Of a DNA stretch of 64,000 bases, positions 38,538-47,228 are shown piece by piece; within the stretch, counting starts at the first letter, position 1; the number at the start of each line of letters is the position of its first letter. The notes beneath the pieces were generated by a model. The model was given only the letters and a program-made list of their open reading frames with translations. It ran no database searches and was not told the DNA's origin. The stretch lies in NCBI RefSeq assembly GCF_013403985.1, contig NZ_JABFDF010000003.1, forward strand, positions 248,001-312,000, given 5' to 3'. A program made the position numbers and the translations under genes. Source of the stretch: Winogradskyella ludwigii. GTDB taxonomy: Bacteria; Bacteroidota; Bacteroidia; Flavobacteriales; Flavobacteriaceae.

Positions 38538-39634
38538 TTTCTTAATTCTTTATAAATAAGTGGTTGTATTAGGTTTTATTTTGAATGTATTTTTTAGGTA
38601 AATAACAATGCCATTTAATAGAGTAGAGGTGTTGCTTAAATAGGTATTTTTATTATGTAAAAAGATGCCGAAATATTATTAAAATATTGAAGTGTTTGAT
38701 CAGGGATTTCGATGGGTGAAATGCTGTTGTTCAATAATAAATAAGAGGTGATTTTTAAGTATTAATTGATGGGTGTTGTGTGATTTTGTTTCTACGTATA
38801 TCTGTTATCATTAATTAAATTGTTTATTTAAGTAATGATTATAACTTATTAATAATTAACTTTTTAAACATTTGCTATTGATAATGTCAATGATGTGTTT
38901 TTTCACCTTTTACTTATTGAAATAATTCGAAGATTAAGGTCTAGGAGAATTAAAAATATTGCAATATCTGATGAGGATTTAGGTGTAGCTTTATGTTCTT
39001 TTTTTTGGATGTAGGACAGTTTAAATTGGATGTTTAAAATTATATTAAGAGGTGATAAGAGGTGAATTAATTATTCTAAAACCGAGATTAATATTGTGTT
39101 TTTATAATGCTTCAGACTCGATTTAAAATGGTGTTTAATTTGTTGAATTTTACTAAATTTAATGGTTAAATATGTGATGGTTATTAGTTAAAAAATAAAC
39201 TGTATCATGTCTTCATTATGGTCTTTTATTCTTGATCTCTAATTGGTAATTCATCCATAGTTTTGTTGCATTTATTTTTTGTGCTAGCAACGCTTTTTTT
39301 AATGGAAAGTCAGTTTTAAAAAATGTCATTAGAATTAAGTTGAAGTCTAATGCATTATCTTTTAACAGCTTTAAGATTATCAATAACGGTGTTCAATTCA
39401 TTAAATCTGTTTAATTAATTGTTATGATATGTGATTCTCGAATTATGCCAGGTTATCCAAGAATATTACAATTAACAGAAGCATCCATTAATATCTTAAG
39501 TAAAAAGGTGGCAGGTAATCATCTGAAAATGAGCATGTATGGTTTTTATGAATAGAAAATGCTTACCAAACCTAAAATTTGTAGAATAAAAGCAATAATT
39601 TACACACGCTATTAACGCTATACAACCAGTAATC
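38538..39634. other. 1.1 kb gene-free, very AT-rich region
   Basis: No open frame of useful length, RNA gene or clear promoter was found on either strand. The sequence is full of short A and T tracts. It has AAGAGGTGAT at 38742-38751 and again near 39050, directly followed there by a second AAGAGGTGA. A weak hairpin with GTTGC/GCAAC arms lies near 39265-39295. It may hold the upstream control region of the next gene, the remains of a decayed gene, or an unrecognised small RNA. Nothing positive supports any of these. Confidence 0.6.
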
Positions 39635-40147
39635 ATGAAAAAAATCGCATCACTTATCCTAGGAATTATACTAGGCATACTAGCTATGTATTTTTATTAT
39701 AACAATAACCAAGATATGTCAACAGAACAACCAACTATTAAACCACCGTCAGGTGTTATTTCACCAGATGAAATTAAGGTGCTTAGTCAAGAATATAATG
39801 AACGTTACAAAATTATTAACGATTCCTTGTTTAAAGATTCTAAAACAGGAGATAACAGATCATCTTGGTATAAAATAGAAGATATAGAAAATTATATAGC
39901 CTATGCAAAGCAGCAGGCCATAGAAAATGGAAATACATTAGATGGATTACGTTTGTATTTAGGTGCGCATCCAGATACGAATGAAGAAGAAGGTTTAACA
40001 ACATTGTTTTTTGTGCCTACAGGTTATGAGAACACTTCAGAAAGTAGTATCTTCTCTTTAAAAGGCGGAAGTAAAGATTTAAAGGATGGTGATGGTTTAG
40101 ATATGGGTTCTGAGGGTCATCCGCCATCCGCCAATTATCCTCAGTAA
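39635..40147 (+). CDS. Small membrane-anchored protein of unknown function
   Basis: This 170-residue protein has a single N-terminal membrane helix (residues 4-22, ASLILGIILGILAMYFYY). A soluble, probably periplasmic part follows, starting with a proline-rich linker. The C-terminus (FSLKGGSKDLKDGDGLDMGSEGHPPSANYPQ region) is glycine- and aspartate-rich and looks disordered. I recognise no domain. It ends 12 bases before the multi-pass membrane gene, which overlaps the kinase gene, so the three are probably one transcription unit. A sensory accessory role is an inference from this context. Confidence 0.75.
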   Translation: MKKIASLILGIILGILAMYFYYNNNQDMSTEQPTIKPPSGVISPDEIKVLSQEYNERYKIINDSLFKDSKTGDNRSSWYKIEDIENYIAYAKQQAIENGNTLDGLRLYLGAHPDTNEEEGLTTLFFVPTGYENTSESSIFSLKGGSKDLKDGDGLDMGSEGHPPSANYPQ

Positions 40148-40159
40148 ACGCCTTGTTTT

Positions 40160-40864
40160 ATGCAAGAATTTTTTAAGGAATACCACGCTATTTTTAATTA
40201 CTCTATTGAAACCATGGCAGCCGTAACAGGATTATTTTTTTTTAATAAATATAAATCTACCGCAGCTAAATATTTAATATACTTTTTGGTATATGCGCTT
40301 TTGGTAGATGTTATTGGTAGGTATCCTTCATATTTTAAAGATTTAGATAAGTTTGATTTAATTAAAGGTACATTAATAGAAGCAAATTATTGGTGGTATA
40401 TAATTTTTTGGTTTGTAGGCTTATCTAGTTTTATTACATTGGTTAACTTTAAGGTTATTTACAACTTAGGTTATAAAAAAGCACTTAAATATTGTTACTA
40501 TGTTTACATAGTTCAATTCGTTTTATATGGAATATTTAATTTTGAGTCGTTATTTAATCCTATGGAGGTATTCTTAAAAATATCGAGTATATGGATGATA
40601 TTTGTCGCTGTTTTTCTATATCTTTTAGATATCTTACAGTCTTTTAGGGTCACCTATTTTTATAAGTCTATATATTTTTATATTAATATTGCTATTTTAA
40701 TTTGGACGTTAGTGACAGGTCCAATAATGTTTTACGAAGTTTATTTTTCGACAGCAGATTGGAATTTTGTAATACTAAAGTGGCAAATTTTTTTAAGTGT
40801 AAATTTTATTTTTTATTTAACCCTGTCTTTAGCCTTAATATATTGCAAAACGGAGATCAAATAG
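40160..40864 (+). CDS. Multi-pass membrane protein paired with histidine kinase
   Basis: This 234-residue, very hydrophobic protein has six or seven membrane helices across its whole length, joined by short loops. Aromatic residues are frequent (NYWWYIIFWFVGLSSF). There is no enzyme motif. Its last 22 bases overlap the likely start of the histidine kinase gene, and it starts 12 bases after the anchored protein. This suggests translational coupling and a shared signalling role, with this protein as the membrane sensor or as the missing sensor half of the kinase. The function is inferred from neighbourhood only. Confidence 0.75.
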   Translation: MQEFFKEYHAIFNYSIETMAAVTGLFFFNKYKSTAAKYLIYFLVYALLVDVIGRYPSYFKDLDKFDLIKGTLIEANYWWYIIFWFVGLSSFITLVNFKVIYNLGYKKALKYCYYVYIVQFVLYGIFNFESLFNPMEVFLKISSIWMIFVAVFLYLLDILQSFRVTYFYKSIYFYINIAILIWTLVTGPIMFYEVYFSTADWNFVILKWQIFLSVNFIFYLTLSLALIYCKTEIK

Positions 40865-41646
40865 TAACTTCACAAGCAGAGCGCTACCTATTAGTTTACA
40901 TGATTGGAGTGTTGGTAATAATTACTGCTTTAATAATTGTTTTCTTTGTCGTTTTTCAAAGGCGAAAAAATCAACTGCTTTTAGATAAAATTAAACAAAA
41001 ACAAAAGTTTGATGACGAGCTTTTTAAAACGCAACAAGAAATTCAGGAACAAACTTTAAAAAATATAGGTAGAGAATTACATGACAATATTGGGCAAATG
41101 CTTGTTATCTCTACGATGCAAATGAATGCAGTTTTAGCAGCTGTGAATAACGAAGCTAAGATTAAAGTTAATAATGCAGCAGAAACTCTAAAAAGCACAT
41201 TAGATGAAGTGAGAGCTTTGTCTAAATCTCTAAATAACGACGTCATCTTTAATTTAGGTTTTGATACTACCTTAAAAAATGAAGTGGCGCGCTTAAATAA
41301 ATCAGGGCTTATTAATTCTACGTTATCAATAACAGGTGAGAAGGTGAATTTTGAGAATAAAAAGGATGAAATTATTTTATTTAGGATTCTTCAAGAATTT
41401 TTTTCAAATACGTTGAAATATGCTGAAGCTGAGCATCTAAACATTACTTTATCTTACCAAGAACAATTATTAATAATAAAAATTGAAGATGATGGTATCG
41501 GCTATGACATTGAATCTGTAGCAAAAAGCTCTGGATTAATTAACATGAAAAAAAGAGCAGAACTATTAAGTGCTAAATATAACCTAGAATCTCAAAAGCA
41601 TAAAGGCACGACACTTACGTTGGAATATCCATATAGAACAATTTAA
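40843..41646 (+). CDS. Sensor histidine kinase, NarX/DesK type (HisKA_3)
   Basis: The product is 267 residues if translation starts at the TTG at 40843; an ATG at 40900, at the membrane helix, is the alternative. Upstream in-frame codons from 40702 only shadow the overlapping gene. One membrane helix lies near residues 20-40 (MIGVLVIITALIIVFFVVF), then a coiled coil, then the HisKA_3 box RELHDNIGQML with H80 as phosphoacceptor, and a HATPase_c domain (FLQEFFSNTLKYAEA N box, EDDGIGYD, SGLINMKKRAELL). Kinases of this type usually pair with a LuxR-type response regulator, but none is adjacent: the next gene is convergent rluA, whose end overlaps this stop by four bases. Confidence 0.88.
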   Translation: MQNGDQIVTSQAERYLLVYMIGVLVIITALIIVFFVVFQRRKNQLLLDKIKQKQKFDDELFKTQQEIQEQTLKNIGRELHDNIGQMLVISTMQMNAVLAAVNNEAKIKVNNAAETLKSTLDEVRALSKSLNNDVIFNLGFDTTLKNEVARLNKSGLINSTLSITGEKVNFENKKDEIILFRILQEFFSNTLKYAEAEHLNITLSYQEQLLIIKIEDDGIGYDIESVAKSSGLINMKKRAELLSAKYNLESQKHKGTTLTLEYPYRTI

Positions 41647-42344
41647 ATATTGCAAGCATTCCAAAGTGGATCATTTGGTAATGGAGCTGTAATGTATACC
41701 TCTTCTTTTTTTACAGGATGTACTAAACGTAAGGTTCTAGCATGTAAACTAATGCTAGCATCTTTATTACTTCTATCAAAACCATATTTTAAATCGCCTT
41801 TTATGGGACAGCCTATGGATGCTAATTGTACCCGAATTTGGTGATGTCTTCCGGTTTCTAAATCGATTTCTAAAAGATAAAAATTATCTAAGGTTTGTTT
41901 TAATTTATAATGAAGAATAGCTTTTTTACTGCCATCAATTTCTTTTATGTAAGCTGTAGATTTGTTGTTTTTAGGATTCTTTTTCAACCAATGCACAAGT
42001 GTACCTTCTGTTTTTGGTGGTTGATTTTTAACCAAAGCCCAATAGGTTTTTTTTGCCGTTTTTTCTGCAAATAATTTATTAAGACGAGGAAGTGATTTAC
42101 TCGTCTTAGCGAACATTACAATACCAGTGGTTGGTCGGTCTAAGCGATGTACAACACCTAAATACACATTCCCTTCTTTGTTGTATTTGTCTTTTAAGTA
42201 TGACTTAACTACTTCACTCAACGGTTTGTCTCCTGTTTTGTCTCCTTGCACAATATCGCCAGCTCTTTTATTTACAATGATGATGTGATTGTCTTCGTGG
42301 ATAACTTGAAGGTTATTTTTGTTGGAAAGGATTTTTTTAGACAT
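41643..42344 (-). CDS. RluA family 23S rRNA/tRNA pseudouridine synthase
   Basis: The enzyme isomerises uridine to pseudouridine in structured RNA. It has 233 residues with the RluA signature GVVHRLDRPTTGIVMFAK; the catalytic aspartate is D69 in HRLDR. Further blocks are YWALV, LETGRHHQIRVQLASIGCPIKGDLKYG and LHARTLRLVHP. There is no N-terminal S4 domain, which is normal for the shorter RluA-type branch, so the target site cannot be named. The gene starts 27 bases after the S23-type gene, and its stop overlaps the stop of the kinase gene on the other strand by four bases. Confidence 0.93.
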   Translation of the reverse strand: MSKKILSNKNNLQVIHEDNHIIIVNKRAGDIVQGDKTGDKPLSEVVKSYLKDKYNKEGNVYLGVVHRLDRPTTGIVMFAKTSKSLPRLNKLFAEKTAKKTYWALVKNQPPKTEGTLVHWLKKNPKNNKSTAYIKEIDGSKKAILHYKLKQTLDNFYLLEIDLETGRHHQIRVQLASIGCPIKGDLKYGFDRSNKDASISLHARTLRLVHPVKKEEVYITAPLPNDPLWNACNI

Positions 42345-42371
42345 TTTAGATCTTTAGACTTTTAGAAAATA

Positions 42372-42725
42372 TTAAATTAAAATAGATTTAAATTTTGAAA
42401 TCATTTTGATAATTTCACCTAATTCCGAAAGGTATGATTGGAGTTCATTATCTAAAATAAAATTTAAATCAGCAGAAATAAGTGGCTGAGTTTCTATTTC
42501 GTAAGCAGAACCTATTGATATTTGTAAAAATCGAGCAAAATCTTTATTAGAATTCCTAGAGGATCCTTCAGCTATATTTAAAGGAATTGAAATGGATGCT
42601 CTTCTCAATTGATTGGTTAGGCCAAATTTTTCTGAATTTGGAAATTTTGAAGTAATAGCATAAATTTCAGAGCAGAATAATCTACTTCGTTTCCAAATCT
42701 GCAATTCTTTAAATTTATGAGCCAT
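42372..42725 (-). CDS. Four-helix-bundle protein (S23 / 23S rRNA intervening-sequence protein family)
   Basis: This 117-residue protein has the family signature: FKELQIWKRSRLFCSEIYAIT, FGLTNQLRRASISIPLNIAEGSSR and FARFLQISIGSAYEIETQ. First seen inside rRNA intervening sequences of Leptospira, the family forms a four-helix bundle that assembles into a pentameric toroid of unknown function. Here it is a free-standing gene with no rRNA near. It lies between rluA (27 bases downstream of its stop) and panB (57 bases upstream) on the same strand, probably one operon. The rRNA link in the name should not be taken as function. Confidence 0.92.
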   Translation of the reverse strand: MAHKFKELQIWKRSRLFCSEIYAITSKFPNSEKFGLTNQLRRASISIPLNIAEGSSRNSNKDFARFLQISIGSAYEIETQPLISADLNFILDNELQSYLSELGEIIKMISKFKSILI

Positions 42726-42782
42726 GTTTAAGGTCTAGCTATCTAAATAATCTAATAAAGTCTAAGTATCTAACAATCTATC

Positions 42783-43601
42783 CTAATATTGCTCCTCATC
42801 ATTAGGGAAATCTTCAGACTTAACATCAGTAACATACTTACCAATAGCAGTGGTCATTTCTTCATAAAGATTCATATAGCGACGTAAAAAACGCGGATTA
42901 AACTCATGTGTCATGCCCAGCATATCGTGTAATACTAAAACTTGGCCATCTACATCTGCACCTGCACCAATGCCAATTACTGGAATCGAAACACTTTCTG
43001 CAACTTCTTTAGCTAATGCAGCAGGGATTTTTTCTAAAACGATAGCAAAACAGCCTGCCCTTTCAAGCATTAAAGCATCTTCTTTTAATTGGTCTGCTTC
43101 TTGTTCTTCTTTGGCTCTTACAGTGTAAGTTCCAAATTTATAAATAGATTGCGGAGTAAGACCTAAATGTCCCATAACAGGAATTCCAGCATTAAGAATA
43201 CGTTTTACCGATTCTTTAATTTCTTTACCACCTTCCATTTTAACAGCGTGTCCGCCACTTTCCTTCATTATTCTAATGGCAGAACGCAAAGCTTCTTTAG
43301 GATCACTTTGGTAGGTTCCAAAAGGTAAATCAACCACAACTAAACAACGATCAATAGCTCTAACCACAGAAGAGGCATGATAAATCATTTGATCTAAAGT
43401 GATTGGTAAAGTGGTTTCATGACCAGCCATAACATTACTGGCAGAGTCACCAACTAAAATAACATCGATACCAGCACCATCAACGATTTTAGCCATGGTA
43501 TAATCATAAGCGGTAAGCATAGATATTTTTTCGCCTTTAGACTTCATATCTACTAAAGTCTTAACCGTAATTCTTTTGTATTCTTTTTTTGCTGTTGACA
43601 T
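42783..43601 (-). CDS. panB: 3-methyl-2-oxobutanoate hydroxymethyltransferase
   Basis: PanB makes ketopantoate from 2-oxoisovalerate and 5,10-methylene-tetrahydrofolate, the first committed step of pantothenate and coenzyme A synthesis. It has 272 residues, a normal length. The magnesium ligands by alignment to the E. coli enzyme are D52 (VGDSASN), D91 (VVDLPFG) and E123 (KMEGG), and the base is E190 (VLEKIP). The block [27 protein letters not shown] is characteristic. It is the first gene of a minus-strand group with the S23-type gene and rluA. No pan neighbours are present, as is common in this phylum. The upstream gap holds no clear promoter. Confidence 0.96.
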   Translation of the reverse strand: MSTAKKEYKRITVKTLVDMKSKGEKISMLTAYDYTMAKIVDGAGIDVILVGDSASNVMAGHETTLPITLDQMIYHASSVVRAIDRCLVVVDLPFGTYQSDPKEALRSAIRIMKESGGHAVKMEGGKEIKESVKRILNAGIPVMGHLGLTPQSIYKFGTYTVRAKEEQEADQLKEDALMLERAGCFAIVLEKIPAALAKEVAESVSIPVIGIGAGADVDGQVLVLHDMLGMTHEFNPRFLRRYMNLYEEMTTAIGKYVTDVKSEDFPNDEEQY

Positions 43602-43847
43602 TGTGTTTTTATTAGTTGATGTAAAAATAATGAGATTTGTTAAGCTTTTGATTAATCTAAGACATAAATACTGTCAAAACCATAATTTATTACAAAGATG
43701 CCATGGCAAATACTAGGACAACCTATAAGTCTTAGTATGAAGTAAAAATTGGTCATTGTGGTATGAACTCTTTTTAGTTAATAAAACTTGAAGGTCATGT
43801 AAACTGATTTATTTGGTAAACACCAGGCAACGTGAAGATTGTAATAA
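43602..43847. other. Intergenic stretch with one hairpin
   Basis: This 246-base gap separates panB from the SH3 protein gene, both on the minus strand. At 43710-43738 ATACTAGGAC pairs with GTCTTAGTAT, one mismatch, around a nine-base loop. No T run follows on either strand, so it is a poor intrinsic terminator. Nothing else is seen. Confidence 0.4.
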
Positions 43848-45023
43848 TTAGCAAAGGTTGAAAATAGCTACACTATAAATTTTACCGTTTTTAAAAACGA
43901 CACTATACTCTCCATAACCATTTGAAATTGCATACGTGTGAAGATTTTGTATGCCCGTTTTTATGTACTTAGAGTATAATTTTATGAATTCAGTTTCAGT
44001 TATGCCATGGTCCAAAATAGCATTTTCATTTATAATAAAAGCACTGTTTTTATCTATAATAATATCGACAATTTCTCCCAAGTTTTCTTCAAGATTAACT
44101 GATAATGTCATGTTTTTATAATGATAAAATGTTTCACTATAGTAAACTCCACATTCATCACTTATTTTTTCAATTTTTAAAGGTTGACCGTAAGTGTTAA
44201 TTACCGTATTTAAGTCTACCATTAGCTTGTTTATTTGTACACCTTTTATTTTAAAAATCGCATTTTCTATAAATTCGGTAACCGTTTCATGTGGTAAAGG
44301 ATGTTCTAAACCATCAGCTAAAGTCAAATACATTTGTGTAGATTTTATCAACGCTGTATTATTTGTATATGTGGCGACATCTAGTAAAATAAGATAAGCA
44401 GATTTTAGATAGGCGTAGCCACTATTCCAAGCCAATTCTACTAAGCGTTCAGCTATCTTAAGGCGCTCATCAGTATTGCTTTTTTCTATTCTAGCGTAAG
44501 TCAAAGCTAAAGTATCATAACTTGGACGTTCATTAAGATATTTTCTTTGAATGTAGCGGCTGTTAGAGATATTTACCCATTCATCTTTCTCAATTGGTAT
44601 ATACTTTACTGGTACAGGTTCTCCCATGGTTAAGATAGTTCTAATCTCTCCGGATAAATTGGGTTCACCTCGTGCTCTTAAAGAGGCTACAATAACAAAT
44701 AAATGGTGTCCTCCGTAATATCCGTCACCATTTAAAATGGGATTGTCACTGTCTTCTATAATATTTTGATTTGAATTGTACTTGTCTGAAAGGTATTTTG
44801 ATTGCACATAACCTTTGGTGTCATTATCTGCTTTAACAAAAATCCAATCAGGGGCTGGTGCAGAGATGATTTCAATACGTGCATTGACTTTAAAATATCC
44901 TTTGAAGCCATCACTCGTATTCGCTTCATTGTAAAGGCGTGTGTCAGCGTTTAAATATTTGTGATTTTGTCCCTGATTCATCATTGAAACAAAAAGAAAT
45001 ATAATAAGTATTTTTAATCTCAT
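43848..45023 (-). CDS. Exported protein with two SH3-type domains
   Basis: This 391-residue protein has a signal peptide (MRLKILIIFLFVSMMNQGQN). Two bacterial SH3-like domains follow, at about 22-82 (ADTRLYNEANTS, APDWIFVKADNDTKGYVQSKYLS) and about 105-168 (SLRARGEPNLSGEIRTILTMGEPVPVK type, then VNISNSRYIQRKYLNE). Such domains commonly bind cell-wall peptides. The C-terminal 220 residues are helical and then beta, with no recognised domain. It starts four bases after the stop of sdaA, so the two are cotranscribed and probably translationally coupled, although no functional link to serine deamination is obvious. Confidence 0.8.
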   Translation of the reverse strand: MRLKILIIFLFVSMMNQGQNHKYLNADTRLYNEANTSDGFKGYFKVNARIEIISAPAPDWIFVKADNDTKGYVQSKYLSDKYNSNQNIIEDSDNPILNGDGYYGGHHLFVIVASLRARGEPNLSGEIRTILTMGEPVPVKYIPIEKDEWVNISNSRYIQRKYLNERPSYDTLALTYARIEKSNTDERLKIAERLVELAWNSGYAYLKSAYLILLDVATYTNNTALIKSTQMYLTLADGLEHPLPHETVTEFIENAIFKIKGVQINKLMVDLNTVINTYGQPLKIEKISDECGVYYSETFYHYKNMTLSVNLEENLGEIVDIIIDKNSAFIINENAILDHGITETEFIKLYSKYIKTGIQNLHTYAISNGYGEYSVVFKNGKIYSVAIFNLC

Positions 45024-45027
45024 AAGG

Positions 45028-46452
45028 TTAGCAGTCTGTAAGGTTCACTCCAACTGCCAATCCTCCTTCAGAGGTTTCCTTATATTTAGAACTCATATCC
45101 TTAGCTGTTTCCCACATTGTTGCAACAACTTTGTCTAATGGTACTTTTACATTTTTAGGATCTGTATCTAATGCTAATTCGGCAGCATTAATTGCTTTTA
45201 TAGCTCCCATAGAATTACGTTCTATGCAAGGAATTTGTACCAAACCACCAATAGGATCGCAGGTTAAACCTAAATGATGCTCCATAGCAATTTCAGCAGC
45301 TATTAAAACCTGTTCTGGTGTTCCTCCAAGTAACTCACACAAAGCACCTGCAGCCATAGCTGAAGAGACTCCGATTTCTGCCTGACAGCCTCCCATTGCT
45401 GCACTAATTGTAGCTCCTTTTTTAAAGATACTTCCAATTTCGCCTGCCACTAAAAGGAATTTTTTAATATGTTCAAAATCGGCATCATGGTTTTCAATGA
45501 CTAAATAATACATTAATACAGCAGGAACTACACCTGCGCTTCCGTTTGTAGGAGCAGTCACCACACGACCAAGTGCAGCATTTACTTCATTGACAGATAG
45601 AGCAAAACAACTTACCCATTTTAAAATCTGTCGGAATTTCACTTCAGTGGTTCTAATAACACCAAGCCATTCTTGTGGGTTTTCGTATTTGCGATCACCA
45701 ATTAAGTTTTTATGCATATCAAAAGCACGTCGTCTTACATTGAGTCCACCAGGTAAATTACCTTCAGTATGACAACCTGTGTACATGCATTCTAACATGG
45801 TATCCCAAATGCGTTTTAATTCAAAATCTATAGACTTTTCTTCTCTTATGGATTTTTCATTTTCTAAAACCACACCAGAAATAGGAAGTTGTAATTGATC
45901 ACAAAATTTAAGTAATTCGTCTCCGTAAGAAACTGGATAAGGGAATGTGCAGTAGAAAATTATTTTATTGGCTTTAGATAGTTTTCGTTCTTCTTGTACC
46001 ACAAATCCACCACCAATAGAGTAGTAGGTAGATTTGTAATTACGGCCATTAATTCGTGCTGTAAATACCATGCCGTTAGAGTGAAATGGTAAAAATTTCC
46101 GATTAAAAATAATATTGTTTTTAAAATCGAATGGAATGGCTTTTTCATTATTAAACATTAAAACATTGGTTGTTTTAACATCATTAATAATAGTATCAAT
46201 ATTTTCAATTGGCATGCGCTCAGGATCTGCACCTGTTAAGCCTAAAACAACAGCGAAATCTGTAGCGTGTCCTTTTCCTGTTAAGGATAGAGAACCGTAG
46301 AGATCTACCGTGATTTTTTCAACCTTATCAAAACGCTTTTTGTCTTTTAGTTCTTGAATCCAGCGTTCTGCTGCGCGCCAAGGACCTAAGGTGTGAGAAC
46401 TTGATGGCCCTACACCAATTTTAAGCATATCGAATATTGAAATACATTCCAT
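45028..46452 (-). CDS. sdaA: L-serine ammonia-lyase (iron-sulfur dependent)
   Basis: The enzyme deaminates L-serine to pyruvate and ammonia with a [4Fe-4S] cluster that takes part in catalysis. It has 474 residues and is a single-chain enzyme, with beta domain first and alpha domain second. Signature blocks are SSHTLGPWRAAERW near the N-terminus, YTGCHTEGNLPGGLNVRRRAF, and the cluster region with CDPIGGLVQIPCIERN. The C-terminus ends in a conserved cysteine (NLTDC), as in other SdaA proteins, where the tail reaches the active site. It lies four bases from the following SH3 gene in the same direction. It is cytoplasmic. Confidence 0.95.
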   Translation of the reverse strand: MECISIFDMLKIGVGPSSSHTLGPWRAAERWIQELKDKKRFDKVEKITVDLYGSLSLTGKGHATDFAVVLGLTGADPERMPIENIDTIINDVKTTNVLMFNNEKAIPFDFKNNIIFNRKFLPFHSNGMVFTARINGRNYKSTYYSIGGGFVVQEERKLSKANKIIFYCTFPYPVSYGDELLKFCDQLQLPISGVVLENEKSIREEKSIDFELKRIWDTMLECMYTGCHTEGNLPGGLNVRRRAFDMHKNLIGDRKYENPQEWLGVIRTTEVKFRQILKWVSCFALSVNEVNAALGRVVTAPTNGSAGVVPAVLMYYLVIENHDADFEHIKKFLLVAGEIGSIFKKGATISAAMGGCQAEIGVSSAMAAGALCELLGGTPEQVLIAAEIAMEHHLGLTCDPIGGLVQIPCIERNSMGAIKAINAAELALDTDPKNVKVPLDKVVATMWETAKDMSSKYKETSEGGLAVGVNLTDC

Positions 46453-46532
46453 TTACGAAATCGTTTAAGTTTGTCGTAAATATACATTTTGTTATGGCAT
46501 ATAATTAGTTTTTGAAAAAAATGGACGCATAA

Positions 46533-46562
46533 AAAAAGCCTAAACTTAGGTTTAGACTTTTT
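46533..46562 (-). terminator. Rho-independent terminator of the lipoprotein gene
   Basis: Read on the minus strand, AAAAAGTCTAAAC pairs with GTTTAGGCTTTTT (one mismatch, four-base loop) and ends in seven T residues. It lies 22 bases after the stop of the lipoprotein gene. Confidence 0.85.
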
Positions 46563-46584
46563 AAATATTTTTAATACTTATGGC

Positions 46585-47070
46585 TTATTGCACATACTCC
46601 ATAACAACATCATAATCATTAATATCTAGATTTGAACTATTTACAAAGTCTACTGGTAATACGACAATTCTAAAGGTTTGGTTGATTCTTTCATCATCCA
46701 ATAATAAATTAAAATCGAAAGTAGGATGTGATTCAATGAAAATTGTAACCAAATCATAATTGTGTTCAAAGTTATATTGAAATTCTTCTGTAGAATTCAC
46801 ATAAATGGTTTCTGGAAGGGATTTCCATACATCATAACCCTCTACTTGACCCTTAAGATGATAAACTAAAACCATATCCGATTCATATAAATCAATATCT
46901 ATGGGGATTTCTATACTTTCTTGATAATTGTTTGTAGATGTAAAATCTATAGTTCTTTCAAACGATTGTCCGACTATAATAACTCCATTGGCTCCCTGTG
47001 GTCCTTGATCTCCTGTACAAGAGGTTAATAGTACTGTAAGCGCAAATAATAAGTAAGTGATTTTTTTCAT
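46585..47070 (-). CDS. Small lipoprotein with short collagen-like segment
   Basis: This 161-residue protein has a lipoprotein signal (MKKITYLLFALTVLLTSC, cysteine 18). It is followed at once by a collagen-like run GDQGPQGANG. The rest (about residues 30-161) is a single beta-rich domain with acidic residues and no recognised motif. Short lipoproteins of this layout are common in Flavobacteriaceae and have no known function. The gene is transcribed alone, with a terminator after it, and lies between sdaA and the choice-of-anchor I gene. Confidence 0.75.
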   Translation of the reverse strand: MKKITYLLFALTVLLTSCTGDQGPQGANGVIIVGQSFERTIDFTSTNNYQESIEIPIDIDLYESDMVLVYHLKGQVEGYDVWKSLPETIYVNSTEEFQYNFEHNYDLVTIFIESHPTFDFNLLLDDERINQTFRIVVLPVDFVNSSNLDINDYDVVMEYVQ

Positions 47071-47170
47071 AGTGTCATAATTTTTAATGAAAGTAATAAA
47101 ATATTAACGTTCTTATTCATGTTGAATTGCATTTAACTAAAAATAGTATTTATAGAAAAAATGATTAAAT

Positions 47171-47200
47171 AAAAAAAACACCTTCAACTTGAAGGTGTTT
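47171..47200 (-). terminator. Rho-independent terminator of the choice-of-anchor I gene
   Basis: On the minus strand AAACACCTTC and GAAGGTGTTT form a perfect ten-base stem with a five-base loop, followed by a run of T. It lies about 28 bases past the stop codon. Confidence 0.85.
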
Positions 47201-47228
47201 AATTCTAAATACTATGTTTATGAAATTC

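Noticed and set aside
39265-39300. Possible terminator with GTTGC/GCAAC arms followed by T residues
   Set aside because: The stem is five bases and the loop about twenty; too weak to call.
38600-39600. Very short open frames in the gene-free stretch, such as an 11-codon frame at 38608
   Set aside because: They are too short and lack any initiation or coding signal; chance stops are frequent in this AT-rich DNA.
40702-40842. Longer N-terminus for the histidine kinase from the ATG at 40702
   Set aside because: These codons are the shadow frame of the overlapping membrane-protein gene and the translated sequence is not protein-like.
42372-42725. Name as an rRNA intervening-sequence element
   Set aside because: Only the protein family is shared; there is no rRNA gene in the window.
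43710-43738. Intrinsic terminator for the SH3 protein gene
   Set aside because: The hairpin has no T run on either strand.
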